The notes: generated by a model from the sequence alone, not told the origin. Counted from the stretch's first letter, positions 46,340-55,653 are shown. The stretch is 64,000 nt of DNA from Ancylobacter moscoviensis (GCF_007559435.1 NZ_VMBP01000006.1:124001-188000), one strand, 5' to 3'. Program-made: numbers and translations.

Positions 46340-46737
46340 TCGCAACCATACTCGGCTGGCTCACCGGCGGCACGTTGAAGCAGATCACATCATCGCTCTC
46401 GGATGCCTACAAGGCCAAGCTGGCAGCCCAGAATGACACACAACGCATGGAGGCCGATCTTGTCATCTCCAAGCTGGAGGCGGCGCGTGACATCGCCCTT
46501 GCCGAGGCGTCCGACCGCTGGTCCGCGACGCGTCTCGGGCGCCTCCTGATCGTGGTGCCCTTCTCGCTCTGGTGGACGGCTATCTATCTCGTGCAGATCG
46601 TCAACCCGTGGTTCGGGCTGACGCTGACCGTGGTGGACGTGCCGCCGCACGTCAACGACATGGCCCGAATCCTTATCCCGGCGATCATTCTCGGGGATGC
46701 CGGCGCCCTGATCGCCCGCAAGATCGGGGGCCGCTGA
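46336..46737 (+). CDS. Holin-like phage protein (3TM type)
   Basis: 133 residues from ATG 46336 (ATGA overlap; an in-frame GTG at 46327 is possible). After an amphipathic coiled-coil-like region (LSDAYKAKLAAQNDTQRMEADLVISKLEAARDIALAEASDRW), two to three transmembrane helices follow (LIVVPFSLWWTAIYLVQIV, ARILIPAIILGDAGALIA). This is the form of three-TM phage holins that open the inner membrane for endolysin. Confidence 0.72.
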   Translation: MIATILGWLTGGTLKQITSSLSDAYKAKLAAQNDTQRMEADLVISKLEAARDIALAEASDRWSATRLGRLLIVVPFSLWWTAIYLVQIVNPWFGLTLTVVDVPPHVNDMARILIPAIILGDAGALIARKIGGR

Positions 46738-47003
46738 TGGGACCGACAGTGCCAGAAAGGCTCGCCACCGTGGAATCTGAAGTGCGTCACCTCACCGAGA
46801 AGCATGAGGAATTCCGTGACGAGGTTCGAAGCGAGTTCAAGGCCGCAAAGGCCGACATTGCGGAGATCAAGGCGATCCTCACCCAGGCTCGCGGAGGCTG
46901 GCGCACCATGGTCGTTATCGGCGGCGCGCTCAGCGTGATCGCCACGGCGGCAAGCTATGTCTGGGACTGGCTCGCCCCGTTGTTCAGGGCTCTCCCTCGA
47001 TAA
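46737..47003 (+). CDS. Phage coiled-coil membrane protein (holin accessory type)
   Basis: 88 residues starting at ATG 46737, overlapping the previous stop (TGATG). A coiled coil (VESEVRHLTEKHEEFRDEVRSEFKAAKADIAEIKAI) is followed by one C-terminal transmembrane helix (MVVIGGALSVIATAASYVW), like XhlA or other holin-associated proteins. Last gene of the four-gene lysis cassette. Confidence 0.7.
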   Translation: MGPTVPERLATVESEVRHLTEKHEEFRDEVRSEFKAAKADIAEIKAILTQARGGWRTMVVIGGALSVIATAASYVWDWLAPLFRALPR

Positions 47004-47050
47004 TTCCTGAGGGCCGCATCGTCCGCGACGCCAAGTCGGGCATCATCATC

Positions 47051-47197
47051 GTGCAGAGCGGCCATCTCCGCGTGCATGGGTATGCTCACCAGCTAAACGC
47101 CTTTGCCGCCCTGCTGATCCGAGCGGCCTATGAAGCCCCGAAGGGAATGCACGACGGGGCGCCGCTGCCAAAGAGCGATTGGCGACCGGCGGATTGA
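47051..47197 (+). CDS. Possible small phage ORF
   Basis: A frame ending at TGA 47195-47197 reads VQSGHLRVHGYAHQLN...PKSDWRPAD and stays open back to about 47,000 without an ATG. GTG 47051 is the only conventional start and has no clear ribosome-binding site. Composition is protein-like but evidence is thin. Confidence 0.3.
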   Translation: MQSGHLRVHGYAHQLNAFAALLIRAAYEAPKGMHDGAPLPKSDWRPAD

Positions 47198-47229
47198 CTC
47201 CCGTCCAAGTTTGTTCTCATTCTGTTCCT

Positions 47230-47541
47230 ATGCAGGGCAAGCCGCCAGACGGGAACATTTACAGCATGATCCACCAGCATCAGGTGCTGGGGGTGGAGTG
47301 CCCGCTGTGCAAGCACCGAAAGGTCTTCCGGCCGGCCGATCTGATCGACTCCACCAACGTTGGCGAAATGGCGTCTCTGGCGGCCCTCTTGCGCCGCATG
47401 CGCTGTGCATCGTGCGGAGCGCGATACCCGGATGGGATGGTGCTGCCGGGGGCGGACGGGGAAGAATGGGCTAAGGGGCGGGTAGGCGATGACGACGCGC
47501 TATTTCCAAATCTGCTGCTGCCATTGCCCCCATGGCGCTAG
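47230..47541 (+). CDS. Small zinc-ribbon-like phage protein
   Basis: 103 residues if ATG 47230 is used. Two CxxC pairs (VECPLCKHRK and MRCASCGARYPDG) about 40 residues apart suggest a zinc ribbon, often seen in phage regulatory proteins. Ribosome-binding site is weak; ATG 47266 is an alternative start. Its last ~70 bp overlap the minus-strand gene at 47,471-47,692. Confidence 0.5.
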   Translation: MQGKPPDGNIYSMIHQHQVLGVECPLCKHRKVFRPADLIDSTNVGEMASLAALLRRMRCASCGARYPDGMVLPGADGEEWAKGRVGDDDALFPNLLLPLPPWR

Positions 47542-47692
47542 TGTATTCAGCAGCGCGGGCCGCTTGGCTCTGCTGGTCGAACAAAAGAACGCGCCCATCT
47601 TTCGTTTCTCGGACCAAATATTGACCCTTGGTCCAGTCTCGTGACCCTATCAAATAGTCATAGCTCATTTCCCAAACGGCATCATTGCCCAT
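47471..47692 (-). CDS. Small phage protein of unknown function
   Basis: 73 residues beginning MGNDAVWEMSYDYLIGSRDW, with a short beta section (QYLVRETKDGRVLLFD) and a helical C-terminus. Last gene of a tightly packed minus-strand cluster. Its start overlaps the upstream stop by 11 bp. Not recognised. Confidence 0.5.
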   Translation of the reverse strand: MGNDAVWEMSYDYLIGSRDWTKGQYLVRETKDGRVLLFDQQSQAARAAEYTSAMGAMAAADLEIARRHRLPAP

Positions 47693-47882
47693 CCAATGCC
47701 TCCGTGGCCAGCCGCCGCATATCCTCTACTGTGAGGTCGGGGCGTTCGATTATCGCCCGCAAGGTGGCCTCCAGCCGCTCGGCACGCTGGAGCATATTCT
47801 CCTGCACCGGCATATACCCTTGGAACTGCGCTAACCGCAGCATGTCCTGATCGCCACCATTCCCCAAAAGCCAGTTCAGCAT
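47682..47882 (-). CDS. Small phage protein of unknown function
   Basis: 66 residues, MLNWLLGNGGDQDMLRLAQF..., mostly helical, with RAERLEATLRAIIERPDLTVEDMRRLATEALDG. The AALRAIIER-type segment recurs in the upstream neighbour (ALRAIIERADNG...RYIAVKALEG), so the two genes may be diverged duplicates. One base separates it from the upstream gene stop. Confidence 0.55.
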   Translation of the reverse strand: MLNWLLGNGGDQDMLRLAQFQGYMPVQENMLQRAERLEATLRAIIERPDLTVEDMRRLATEALDGQ

Positions 47883-47883
47883 C

Positions 47884-48177
47884 TCACCCCTCCAAAGCCT
47901 TCACCGCAATATAGCGCATATCCTGCACCTTGGACGATCCGAGAGAGCCGTTGTCGGCGCGTTCGATGATGGCGCGGAGGGCGGCGGCGTACTTGGCGCC
48001 GTTCGCTTGATCGGTCGTCAGATGGTCATTGCGTGGCATCTGATCTACTGTGAGCGCGTGCCGCTGCAATTCCATGACCGTGTTGTAGGGAAGCGGCTTT
48101 GCCCCATCTGCCCCGAAAGTCGCGATTTCCAGAGCGCGAAGCCGGCGCTCGTGATTGTCGTTCAGAATCTCAGTCAT
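47884..48177 (-). CDS. Small phage protein of unknown function
   Basis: 97 residues beginning MTEILNDNHERRLRALEIAT; helical, with a C-terminal part (AALRAIIERADNGSLG...MRYIAVKALEG) similar to the downstream gene. Packed 3 bp after the upstream frame, 1 bp before the downstream gene. Unknown function. Confidence 0.55.
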   Translation of the reverse strand: MTEILNDNHERRLRALEIATFGADGAKPLPYNTVMELQRHALTVDQMPRNDHLTTDQANGAKYAAALRAIIERADNGSLGSSKVQDMRYIAVKALEG

Positions 48178-48180
48178 CGT

Positions 48181-48450
48181 CTATTTCTCCATCTCCTCAC
48201 CCGCCACGCACACCGCGTGCCTGTACGGCACGCCGGCCTCGCGTCGGCAGGTTGGTCTCTCAGGGGCAAGCATCAGGATCGCCACTATCAGAATGATGGT
48301 CACAGCCGTGATGGATAGGGCGAGGAGGGCGCTTCCATCCGGAACGGCACCAGAACGGCCCTGTGTCAGTTTTGTGCCACTTCCTGACACGCGTTCCCGA
48401 CTCGTTCCTGCACTCAAACTGCATTCGTCGCGTTCCGGAAAATCCCGCAT
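48181..48450 (-). CDS. Small phage membrane protein near attR
   Basis: 89 residues if ATG 48450 is right; a single hydrophobic helix ([21 protein letters not shown]) and three C-terminal cysteines. It is the first frame of the minus-strand cluster and starts only 36 bp from attR. Start choice is uncertain because the first ~40 residues are unremarkable. Confidence 0.45.
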   Translation of the reverse strand: MRDFPERDECSLSAGTSRERVSGSGTKLTQGRSGAVPDGSALLALSITAVTIILIVAILMLAPERPTCRREAGVPYRHAVCVAGEEMEK

Positions 48451-48486
48451 ACCTTGGAAACCCTTTTCCTGTTGCGCTTTCCGAAC

Positions 48487-48530
48487 GACGGGAGTACATC
48501 CCCGCTCGGGCTACCCCTCCCCACCGAGGG
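48487..48530. repeat. attR, right 44-bp direct repeat
   Basis: Identical to attL at 36,324-36,367. To its right the host sequence continues immediately as the last bases of the serC leader and the serC ribosome-binding site. To its left is phage DNA, so the DNA now upstream of serC differs from the ancestral DNA left of attL. Confidence 0.9.
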
Positions 48531-48546
48531 GCACCCATCTGGAAGG
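48487..48546 (+). ncRNA. Probable serC leader RNA motif (3' part reconstituted at attR)
   Basis: The 44-bp repeat plus flanking bases can fold into a GGGA/TCCC hairpin (48,491-48,503 region) and a CCCCTC/GAGGGG hairpin around CCCACC (48,514-48,531), ending ten bases before the GGAAGG ribosome-binding site of serC. A competing CTCGG/CCGAG pairing is also possible. A conserved structured element called the serC motif is known upstream of alphaproteobacterial serC genes, and this position and hairpin layout fit it. The family assignment is from memory of the motif, not from a model search. Confidence 0.6.
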
Positions 48547-48555
48547 ATGGCTAAA

Positions 48556-49731
<1,176 letters not shown>

Positions 49732-49881
49732 TCCTTTCCGCGCGTTCCCCCGCCGCTGACGCGAGGGGACGGCGAAGGGGCCGCTTCCGGCTCGACGGCG
49801 AATTGGCTCTCTCCTCCCGGCCGCGTCTCGCCGTCGAACCTTTTTCCGAGCATGCGCCCGACGAACGCTTCGTCGTCCCCT

Positions 49882-49923
49882 CCCGCCAGCGGCGGGACCC
49901 TTTGCCCTCCCGCCAGAGGCGGG
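49882..49923. repeat. Two tandem hairpins in the serC-serA gap
   Basis: Two near-identical units, CCCGCCAGCGGCGGG (49,882-49,896) and CCCGCCAGAGGCGGG (49,909-49,923), each fold into a 6-bp stem with a 3-nt loop. They lie about 30 bp upstream of serA. They could stabilise or punctuate the serC-serA transcript; there is no T-tract. Confidence 0.55.
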
Positions 49924-49954
49924 TCGACATCAACCGTCTGACTGGACGAAAACC

Positions 49955-51541
49955 ATGGCTCCCCGCGTTCTGATTTCCGATGCCCTTTCGCCCGCCGCCG
50001 TGCAGATCTTCAAGGATCGCGGCATTGAGGTGGATTTCCAGCCGGCCCTCGGCAAGGACAAGGACAAGCTCGCCGAGATCATCGGCAATTATGACGGTCT
50101 CGCGATCCGCTCGGCGACCAAGGTGACGCCGAAGATCCTCGAGAACGCCACGCGCCTGAAGGTGGTCGGCCGCGCCGGCATCGGCGTCGACAATGTCGAT
50201 ATCCCGGCCGCCACCGCCAAGGGCGTGATCGTGATGAACACGCCGTTCGGCAACTCCATCACCACTGCCGAGCACGCCATCGCGATGATGTTCGCGCTGG
50301 CCCGCGAGATCCCCGCCGCCGACGCCTCCACCCAGGCCGGCAAGTGGGAGAAGAACCGCTTCATGGGCGTCGAGCTGACCGCCAAGACGCTCGGCGTCAT
50401 CGGCTGCGGCAATATCGGCTCCATCGTCGCCGACCGCGCCCTCGGGCTGAAGATGAAGGTCATCGCCTTCGACCCGTTCCTCTCGTCCGAGCGCGCGCTC
50501 GACATCGGCGTGGAGAAGGTCGAGCTCGACGACCTGCTGGCCCGCGCCGACATCATCACGCTGCACACGCCGCTGACCGACAAGACCCGGAACGTCCTCT
50601 CCGCCGAGGCGCTTGCCAAGACCAAGAAGGGCGTGCGCATCATCAACTGCGCGCGTGGCGGCCTCGTCGACGAGGCGGCGCTGGCGGCGGCGCTCGATTC
50701 CGGCCAGGTCGCGGGCGCGGCCTTCGACGTGTTCTCCTCCGAGCCGGCGACCGAGAACGTGCTGTTCGGCCACCCCAACGTGATCTGCACCCCGCATCTC
50801 GGCGCCTCGACCACCGAGGCGCAGGAGAACGTGGCGCTGCAGGTGGCCGAGCAGATGAGCGACTACCTGCTGCGCGGGGCGATCTCCAACGCGGTGAACT
50901 TCCCCTCGATCACCGCCGAGGAAGCCCCGAAGCTGAAGCCCTTCATCGAGCTCGCCGAGAAGCTCGGCTCGTTCGCCGGCCAGCTCACCGACACCGACAT
51001 CAAGACCGTGCGCATCACCTATGACGGCGCGGTGGCGGGGCTGAAGATCAAGGCGCTGACCTCGGCGGCGGTGGCCGGCCTGCTGCGCCCGGCGCTGCAG
51101 GACGTGAACGTCGTCTCCGCCCCGAGCATCGCCAAGGAGCGCGGCATCGTGGTGGAGGAGACCACCCGCGAGATCGCCGGCGACTATGAGAGCCTGGTGA
51201 CGCTGACGGTGGTGACCGAGAAGATGGAGCGCTCGATCTCCGGCACGGTGTTCGCCGACGGGCGCCCGCGCATCGTCGATATCAAGGGCATCAAGGTCGA
51301 CGCCGAGTTCGCGCCGTCCATGCTCTACGTCACCAACGAGGACCGGCCGGGCTTCGTCGGCCGTTTCGCCAGCCTGCTGGGCGACGCCGGCATCAACATC
51401 GCCACCTTCGCGCTCGGCCGCGACCGCCAGGGCGGCGACGCCATCGCGCTGGTCGAGGTGGACGGCAAGGTGCCGGCGGAACTGCTCGACAAGGTGCAGC
51501 AGATCCCCTCGGTCAAGCAGGCCAAGCCGCTGGTGTTCTGA
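49955..51541 (+). CDS. serA: D-3-phosphoglycerate dehydrogenase
   Basis: SerA, 528 aa, first enzyme of phosphorylated serine synthesis. N-terminal substrate domain, NAD-binding VIGCGNIGSIVADRALGLKM, catalytic Arg/Glu/His region (INCARGGLVDE; TPHLGASTTEAQ), an intervening ASB domain, and a C-terminal ACT domain (YVTNEDRPGFVGRFASLLGDAGINIA) that senses serine in related enzymes. Length is typical of the long form. It follows serC on the same strand and ends before a bidirectional terminator. Confidence 0.97.
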   Translation: MAPRVLISDALSPAAVQIFKDRGIEVDFQPALGKDKDKLAEIIGNYDGLAIRSATKVTPKILENATRLKVVGRAGIGVDNVDIPAATAKGVIVMNTPFGNSITTAEHAIAMMFALAREIPAADASTQAGKWEKNRFMGVELTAKTLGVIGCGNIGSIVADRALGLKMKVIAFDPFLSSERALDIGVEKVELDDLLARADIITLHTPLTDKTRNVLSAEALAKTKKGVRIINCARGGLVDEAALAAALDSGQVAGAAFDVFSSEPATENVLFGHPNVICTPHLGASTTEAQENVALQVAEQMSDYLLRGAISNAVNFPSITAEEAPKLKPFIELAEKLGSFAGQLTDTDIKTVRITYDGAVAGLKIKALTSAAVAGLLRPALQDVNVVSAPSIAKERGIVVEETTREIAGDYESLVTLTVVTEKMERSISGTVFADGRPRIVDIKGIKVDAEFAPSMLYVTNEDRPGFVGRFASLLGDAGINIATFALGRDRQGGDAIALVEVDGKVPAELLDKVQQIPSVKQAKPLVF

Positions 51542-51607
51542 GAACGCCGGCGTGCCGGACGGTCATGGCCGCGGGTCTCCCCGGGGCGATGACCGTGAAG
51601 CCAGAGA

Positions 51608-51643
51608 AAAAGCCCGGCCGCGTGTACGCGCAGCCGGGCTTTT
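51608..51643. terminator. Bidirectional terminator between serA and eda
   Basis: Arms AAAGCCCGGC and GCCGGGCTTT flank a GC-rich loop, with A residues on one side and T residues on the other, so it can end both the rightward serA transcript and the leftward eda transcript. Confidence 0.88.
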
Positions 51644-51667
51644 CGTTTGCGAAGGGGTCGGAAGCGG

Positions 51668-52315
51668 TCAGAGCGGGAAGGAGGCCCGGTGCAGTTTCGA
51701 GGCCGCCTTGGCCAGCGCCACGATCTGCTCCCAGTCGCCCATGTTCACCGCCTCGCTCGGCGCCACCCACGAGCCGCCGACGGCGAGGATGTTGGGCTGG
51801 GCGAGGTAGGAGCCGACGTTGGACGGACCGATGCCGCCGGTCGGGCAGAAGCGCAGGTCCGGCAGCGGGCCGGCGAGGGACTTGATGAGGCCGACGCCGC
51901 CGACCGATTCGGCCGGGAAGAGCTTGAGCACCGGGAAGCCCAGGGCGTGCAGCGTCATCGCCTCGGTGGCGGTGGCGCAGCCGGGCATGACCGGCACCGG
52001 CGCCTCGGCCAGCGCCTCGGCCAGCGCGGTCGGGCAGCCGGGGCTGACGAGGAAGCGCGCGCCGGCGTCGATCGACTTCTGGATCAGCTCCGGCCGCGTC
52101 ACCGTGCCGGCGCCGACGATGGCGTCCGGCACCTCGGCGGCGATGGCGGCGATGGCTTCGAGCGCCGCCGGCGTGCGCAGCGTGACCTCGATCAGCGGCA
52201 GGCCGCCTTCCGTCAGCGCCCGGGCGAGCTTGACGCCAGTCGCCACGCTGGGGACGGTGACGACGGGAACGACCGGGGCGCGGGCGAGGAGAAAGCTGGG
52301 ATCGGGAAGCGACAT
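51668..52315 (-). CDS. eda: KDPG/KHG aldolase
   Basis: 215-residue class I aldolase that splits 2-keto-3-deoxy-6-phosphogluconate into pyruvate and glyceraldehyde-3-phosphate (Entner-Doudoroff pathway). Catalytic Glu in LIEVTLRTP and Schiff-base Lys in PVLKLFPAE, with GAGTVTRPE and CPTGGIGPSNV for phosphate. ATG 52315 gives MSLPDPSFLL. Other Entner-Doudoroff genes are not nearby, so it stands alone. Confidence 0.94.
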   Translation of the reverse strand: MSLPDPSFLLARAPVVPVVTVPSVATGVKLARALTEGGLPLIEVTLRTPAALEAIAAIAAEVPDAIVGAGTVTRPELIQKSIDAGARFLVSPGCPTALAEALAEAPVPVMPGCATATEAMTLHALGFPVLKLFPAESVGGVGLIKSLAGPLPDLRFCPTGGIGPSNVGSYLAQPNILAVGGSWVAPSEAVNMGDWEQIVALAKAASKLHRASFPL

Positions 52316-52489
52316 CGGGCACCTTGGTGACTGTTCCGGCCCATCAAGACCACCAGGAGCCGGCTTGTCGAGAGGACCAAGCAAGATTTATGCGACAAGG
52401 GCGGGATAATGTTCCGCCCCTGCCTGTAACGCATTAGCCTGACGGACGGACGACGTTCGTTCCGCTTCCACCCGCCGAGTACGCTTCGC

Positions 52490-53407
52490 ATGTTCAAGAT
52501 CGATTCCGCCTATCCCCGCGACATGATCGGCTATGGCCGCAATCCGCCGGACCCGAAATGGCCGGGCGGCGCGCGGATCGCGGTGCAGTTCGTGGTCAAT
52601 TACGAGGAAGGCGGCGAGAACTGCATCCTGCATGGCGACGCGGCCTCGGAGGCGTTCCTTTCGGAGATCGTCGGCGCCCAGCCCTGGCCGGGCCAGCGGC
52701 ACATGAACATGGAGTCGATCTACGAGTACGGCTCGCGCGCCGGCTTCTGGCGGCTGTGGCGGCTGTTCACCGCGCGCGGCTTGCCGGTGACGGTCTACGG
52801 CGTCGCCACCGCTTTGGCCCGCAACCCGGAAGCGGTGGCGGCCATGAAGGAAGCGGACTGGGAGATTTCCAGCCACGGGCTGAAATGGATCGACTACCGC
52901 AACCATTCCCATGCGGCGGAGAAGGCGGATTTCGAGACGGCGATCCGCCTGCACACCGAACTCGTCGGCGAGAGGCCGCTCGGCTGGTACACCGGGCGCA
53001 CCTCCGAGCATTCGCGGCTTCTGGTGATGGAGGAGGGGGGCTTCCTCTATGATTCCGACATTTATTCCGACGACCTGCCGTTCTGGGTCGAGGGGCCGCG
53101 CGGGCCGCATCTGAGCATTCCCTACACGCTCGACACCAACGACATGCGCTTCGCCACGCCGCAGGGCTTCAATTCCGGAGACCAGTTCTTCGCCTATCTG
53201 CGCGACAGCTTCGACGCGCTTTATGCCGAGGGGGCGGAGGCGCCGAAGATGCTGAGCATCGGTCTGCACGGGCGGCTCGTCGGGCGGCCGGGGAGGATCG
53301 TCGGCCTGCAGCGCTTCCTCGATCATATCGAGAAGCACGACCGGGTGTGGGTGCCGCGCCGCATCGACATTGCCCGGCACTGGCACGCCCACCACAAGCC
53401 GGAGTGA
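52490..53407 (+). CDS. puuE: Allantoinase-like polysaccharide deacetylase family protein
   Basis: 305 residues of the NodB/PuuE family: begins SAYPRDMIGYGRNPPDPKWPGGARIAVQFVVNYEEGGE, with the typical SSHGLKWIDYRN and GWYTGRTSEHSR and a C-terminal IGLHGRLVGRPGR. PuuE-type enzymes hydrolyse allantoin in purine degradation without metal. No other ureide-pathway gene is in the window. The protein starts 174 bp from the divergent eda gene. Confidence 0.9.
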   Translation: MFKIDSAYPRDMIGYGRNPPDPKWPGGARIAVQFVVNYEEGGENCILHGDAASEAFLSEIVGAQPWPGQRHMNMESIYEYGSRAGFWRLWRLFTARGLPVTVYGVATALARNPEAVAAMKEADWEISSHGLKWIDYRNHSHAAEKADFETAIRLHTELVGERPLGWYTGRTSEHSRLLVMEEGGFLYDSDIYSDDLPFWVEGPRGPHLSIPYTLDTNDMRFATPQGFNSGDQFFAYLRDSFDALYAEGAEAPKMLSIGLHGRLVGRPGRIVGLQRFLDHIEKHDRVWVPRRIDIARHWHAHHKPE

Positions 53408-53427
53408 GGCTGAGATGCCGGGAGCTC

Positions 53428-53883
53428 TCAGGTCTCGTTGTCGCTCTTGCTTTCGATCCGGCTGTGGGCGATGCGCGGCAGGTGGCCCTGCAGCACATAG
53501 ATGAGCAGCGCCGTCGACCAGCCGAACATGAGGATGCCGCTGCCGGCGGTCATGGGGCCGAGCAGGCGCGTGCGGGTGCCCTGCAGCACGTCGCCGTAGC
53601 CGAGCGTCGTGTAGTTGACGAAGGCGGAGTAGTAGGCATCGGCCGGATCGGCAACGAGATCGCGAATAGCATAGACGGCGGCCCAGAGGCCGACCTCCAC
53701 CATATGGGCCGCGAGCAGCACGATGTTGACGATGATCAGCGCCACCATGAGTCGCAGATAGGGGCGTTTCACCAGCCATTTCTCGAAGGGAGTGACCATC
53801 AGAATCAGCAGGATGGTGGCGCTGAGGTGCACGAGCATCACCAGAAGATTCATGACGATGCCGACGATCATTTCATTCAGCAT
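53428..53883 (-). CDS. Two-TM potassium channel family protein
   Basis: 151 residues with four hydrophobic stretches and the selectivity-filter motif TTLGYGD preceded by a pore helix (YYSAFVNY). Two helices before the pore and one after give an Ion_trans_2-type channel with an extra N-terminal span. No cytoplasmic RCK domain, so gating is unclear. GGGAG ribosome-binding site before ATG 53883. It is convergent with puuE and divergent from the GNAT gene (35 bp). Confidence 0.85.
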   Translation of the reverse strand: MLNEMIVGIVMNLLVMLVHLSATILLILMVTPFEKWLVKRPYLRLMVALIIVNIVLLAAHMVEVGLWAAVYAIRDLVADPADAYYSAFVNYTTLGYGDVLQGTRTRLLGPMTAGSGILMFGWSTALLIYVLQGHLPRIAHSRIESKSDNET

Positions 53884-53918
53884 GATGGTGCTCCCATAAC
53901 GAATCGGCGGCGCGCGCC

Positions 53919-54758
53919 ATGACCGGCACGATCACTATCCGGCCTCTCGGGGCGAACGAAATATGCCTCGCCGTCGACTGGGCGGCGCAGGAGGGGTGGA
54001 ATCCCGGTCTCGCCGACGCGGCCTGCTTCGGCGCGGTCGACCCCGAGGGCTTCCTTCTCGCCGAGCTCGACGGCGAACCCGCGGCGACCATCTCGGTGGT
54101 GAACTACGACGCGCGCTTCGCCTTTCTCGGCTTCTATATCGTGCGCCCGGACCTACGCGGGCGCGGCATCGGCTGGAAGCTCTGGCAGGCGGGCCTCGCC
54201 CACGCGGGCGGGCGCAACGTCGGGCTCGACGGCGTGCCGGCGCAGCAGGCGAACTATGCGAAGCAGGGCTTCGCGCTCGCCTACCGCAACATACGCTTCG
54301 CCGGGAACCCGGCCGCCGGCGAGGCAGGGGACACGGCCGATCTCGCGGACCTGCCCTTCAGCCTCATCGAGGCGAGCGACGGCGAGATCTTTCCGGCGCC
54401 GCGCGCCGCCTTCCTGAAGGCGTGGCTTTCGGCGCCGGGGCATATCGGACGCGGGCTGCTGCGGGGCGACAGGCTCGCGGGCTGGGGCGTGGTGCGTCCG
54501 GCGCGGGCGGGCCGGAAGATCGGGCCGCTGGTCGCCGAGGACGAGGCGGCGGCCGAGGCGGTGTTTCGCGCGCTGCGGGCGGCGGCGGGTTCCGACGACA
54601 TCGTGCTCGACGTGCCCGAGCCCAACCCGGCGGCCCTGGCACTGGCCCGGCGCCACGGTCTTGCTCCGGTCTTCGAGACGGCACGGATGTACAGGGGCGC
54701 TGTCCGGCCGGTGGCGCTGGAGAAGCTCTACGGCGTCACGAGTTTCGAGCTGGGCTGA
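53919..54758 (+). CDS. GNAT-family acetyltransferase
   Basis: 279 residues: an N-terminal GNAT domain with the acetyl-CoA loop VRPDLRGRGIGWKLWQAGLAHA, and a C-terminal half containing a second, degenerate GNAT-like domain (DUF1248/YitH type, RGLLRGDRLAGWGVVRPAR). Substrate unknown. Its last 23 bp overlap the convergent EamA transporter gene. Confidence 0.82.
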   Translation: MTGTITIRPLGANEICLAVDWAAQEGWNPGLADAACFGAVDPEGFLLAELDGEPAATISVVNYDARFAFLGFYIVRPDLRGRGIGWKLWQAGLAHAGGRNVGLDGVPAQQANYAKQGFALAYRNIRFAGNPAAGEAGDTADLADLPFSLIEASDGEIFPAPRAAFLKAWLSAPGHIGRGLLRGDRLAGWGVVRPARAGRKIGPLVAEDEAAAEAVFRALRAAAGSDDIVLDVPEPNPAALALARRHGLAPVFETARMYRGAVRPVALEKLYGVTSFELG

Positions 54759-55653
54759 TGCGCCTGGGTGACCAGAGGGTGGCGATCACCACGCCGAGGA
54801 GCACGAGCGCATAGCCGACCGCGTGGTAGAGAAAGGGCTGCTCCCCCAGGAACACGATCGCCAGCGCCGAGCCGAACACCGGCATGAGGTGGAAGAACGG
54901 CGCGGCCCGGTTCGGCCCGACGAGCTGGATGCCGCGGATGAAGAACAGATAGGCCAGCACCGAGGGGAAGATGGCGACGTAGATGATGGCGGCGATCGCC
55001 TGCGCGTCGAAGGTGACGGGCGGGCTGACCATGCGTTCGGCGACGAAAAGCGGGGTGAGCAGCAGCGCGCCGATGGCGAGGCTGTAGCCGAGGAAACCGA
55101 GCTGGGAAAAACCGGGGCGGCGGGCCAGCAGCGCGGAATAGATGCCGTAGATGATCATCGCCGCGATCATCCACAGGTCACCCTGGTTGAACTCGATGTT
55201 CGCCAGTACCGCCGGATCGCCCCGGCAGATGATGGTGAGCACGCCCAGCAGGGACAGGCCGATGCCGGCGGCCTGTCCGGCCGAGAGCCGATCGCCGTTC
55301 AGCACCAGCGCCCAGAAGGCGATGAGCAGCGGGCCGGTGGACTGGATGAGCAGCGCGTTGAGCGCCGGGGTGAACTCCAGCGCGTGGTACTGCATGGTGT
55401 TGAACAGCGTGATGCCGGTGAAGGACAGCACGCCGACCAGCAGCCAGTGACGGCGCACCAGCGGCCATTCCGTGCGCATCGCCCGCCAGGCGAAGGGCAG
55501 CAGGATGAGCACGGCCAGCACCCAGCGCAGCCAGGCGAGCGTCGCCGGCGGCACATGCCCGGCGATGTGCCGGCCGAGCACGATGTTGCCCGCCCAGAAC
55601 AGCGGTACCAGGGTGAGCAGCAAGTAAGGCGCGTCCAGCAGGCGGCGGAACAT
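54736..55653 (-). CDS. EamA/DMT-family transporter
   Basis: 305 residues from ATG 55653 with ten hydrophobic helices in two EamA repeats, for example FWAGNIVLGRHI near the start and VLAYLFFIRGIQLVGPNRAAPFFHLMPVFG in the second repeat. Drug/metabolite exporter of unknown substrate. An upstream frame open to 55776 is not used because it lacks membrane character. Confidence 0.88.
   Translation of the reverse strand: MFRRLLDAPYLLLTLVPLFWAGNIVLGRHIAGHVPPATLAWLRWVLAVLILLPFAWRAMRTEWPLVRRHWLLVGVLSFTGITLFNTMQYHALEFTPALNALLIQSTGPLLIAFWALVLNGDRLSAGQAAGIGLSLLGVLTIICRGDPAVLANIEFNQGDLWMIAAMIIYGIYSALLARRPGFSQLGFLGYSLAIGALLLTPLFVAERMVSPPVTFDAQAIAAIIYVAIFPSVLAYLFFIRGIQLVGPNRAAPFFHLMPVFGSALAIVFLGEQPFLYHAVGYALVLLGVVIATLWSPRRISPARNS

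Larger units (their letters stand above)
36324..48530. mobile_element. Degenerate prophage (12.2 kb) integrated in the serC leader
   Basis: The element is bounded by a perfect 44-bp direct repeat (36,324-36,367 and 48,487-48,530). The integrase and excisionase lie next to the left repeat. Inside are small early genes on the minus strand, late genes on the plus strand (virion-protein remnants, tail fibre, tailspike), a membrane glycosyltransferase, an endolysin-holin cassette and small minus-strand ORFs at the right end. No terminase, portal, capsid, tail-tube or replication gene is present, and several virion genes look internally deleted, so it cannot make particles by itself. Whether integrase still excises it is unknown. 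Lower G+C in places, especially 42.6-44.9 kb, fits foreign origin. Confidence 0.9.

Noticed and set aside
36324-48530. Element as a functional phage satellite or complete phage
   Set aside because: No terminase, capsid, replication or packaging-redirecting genes are present and several virion genes look damaged; a decayed prophage is the simpler reading.
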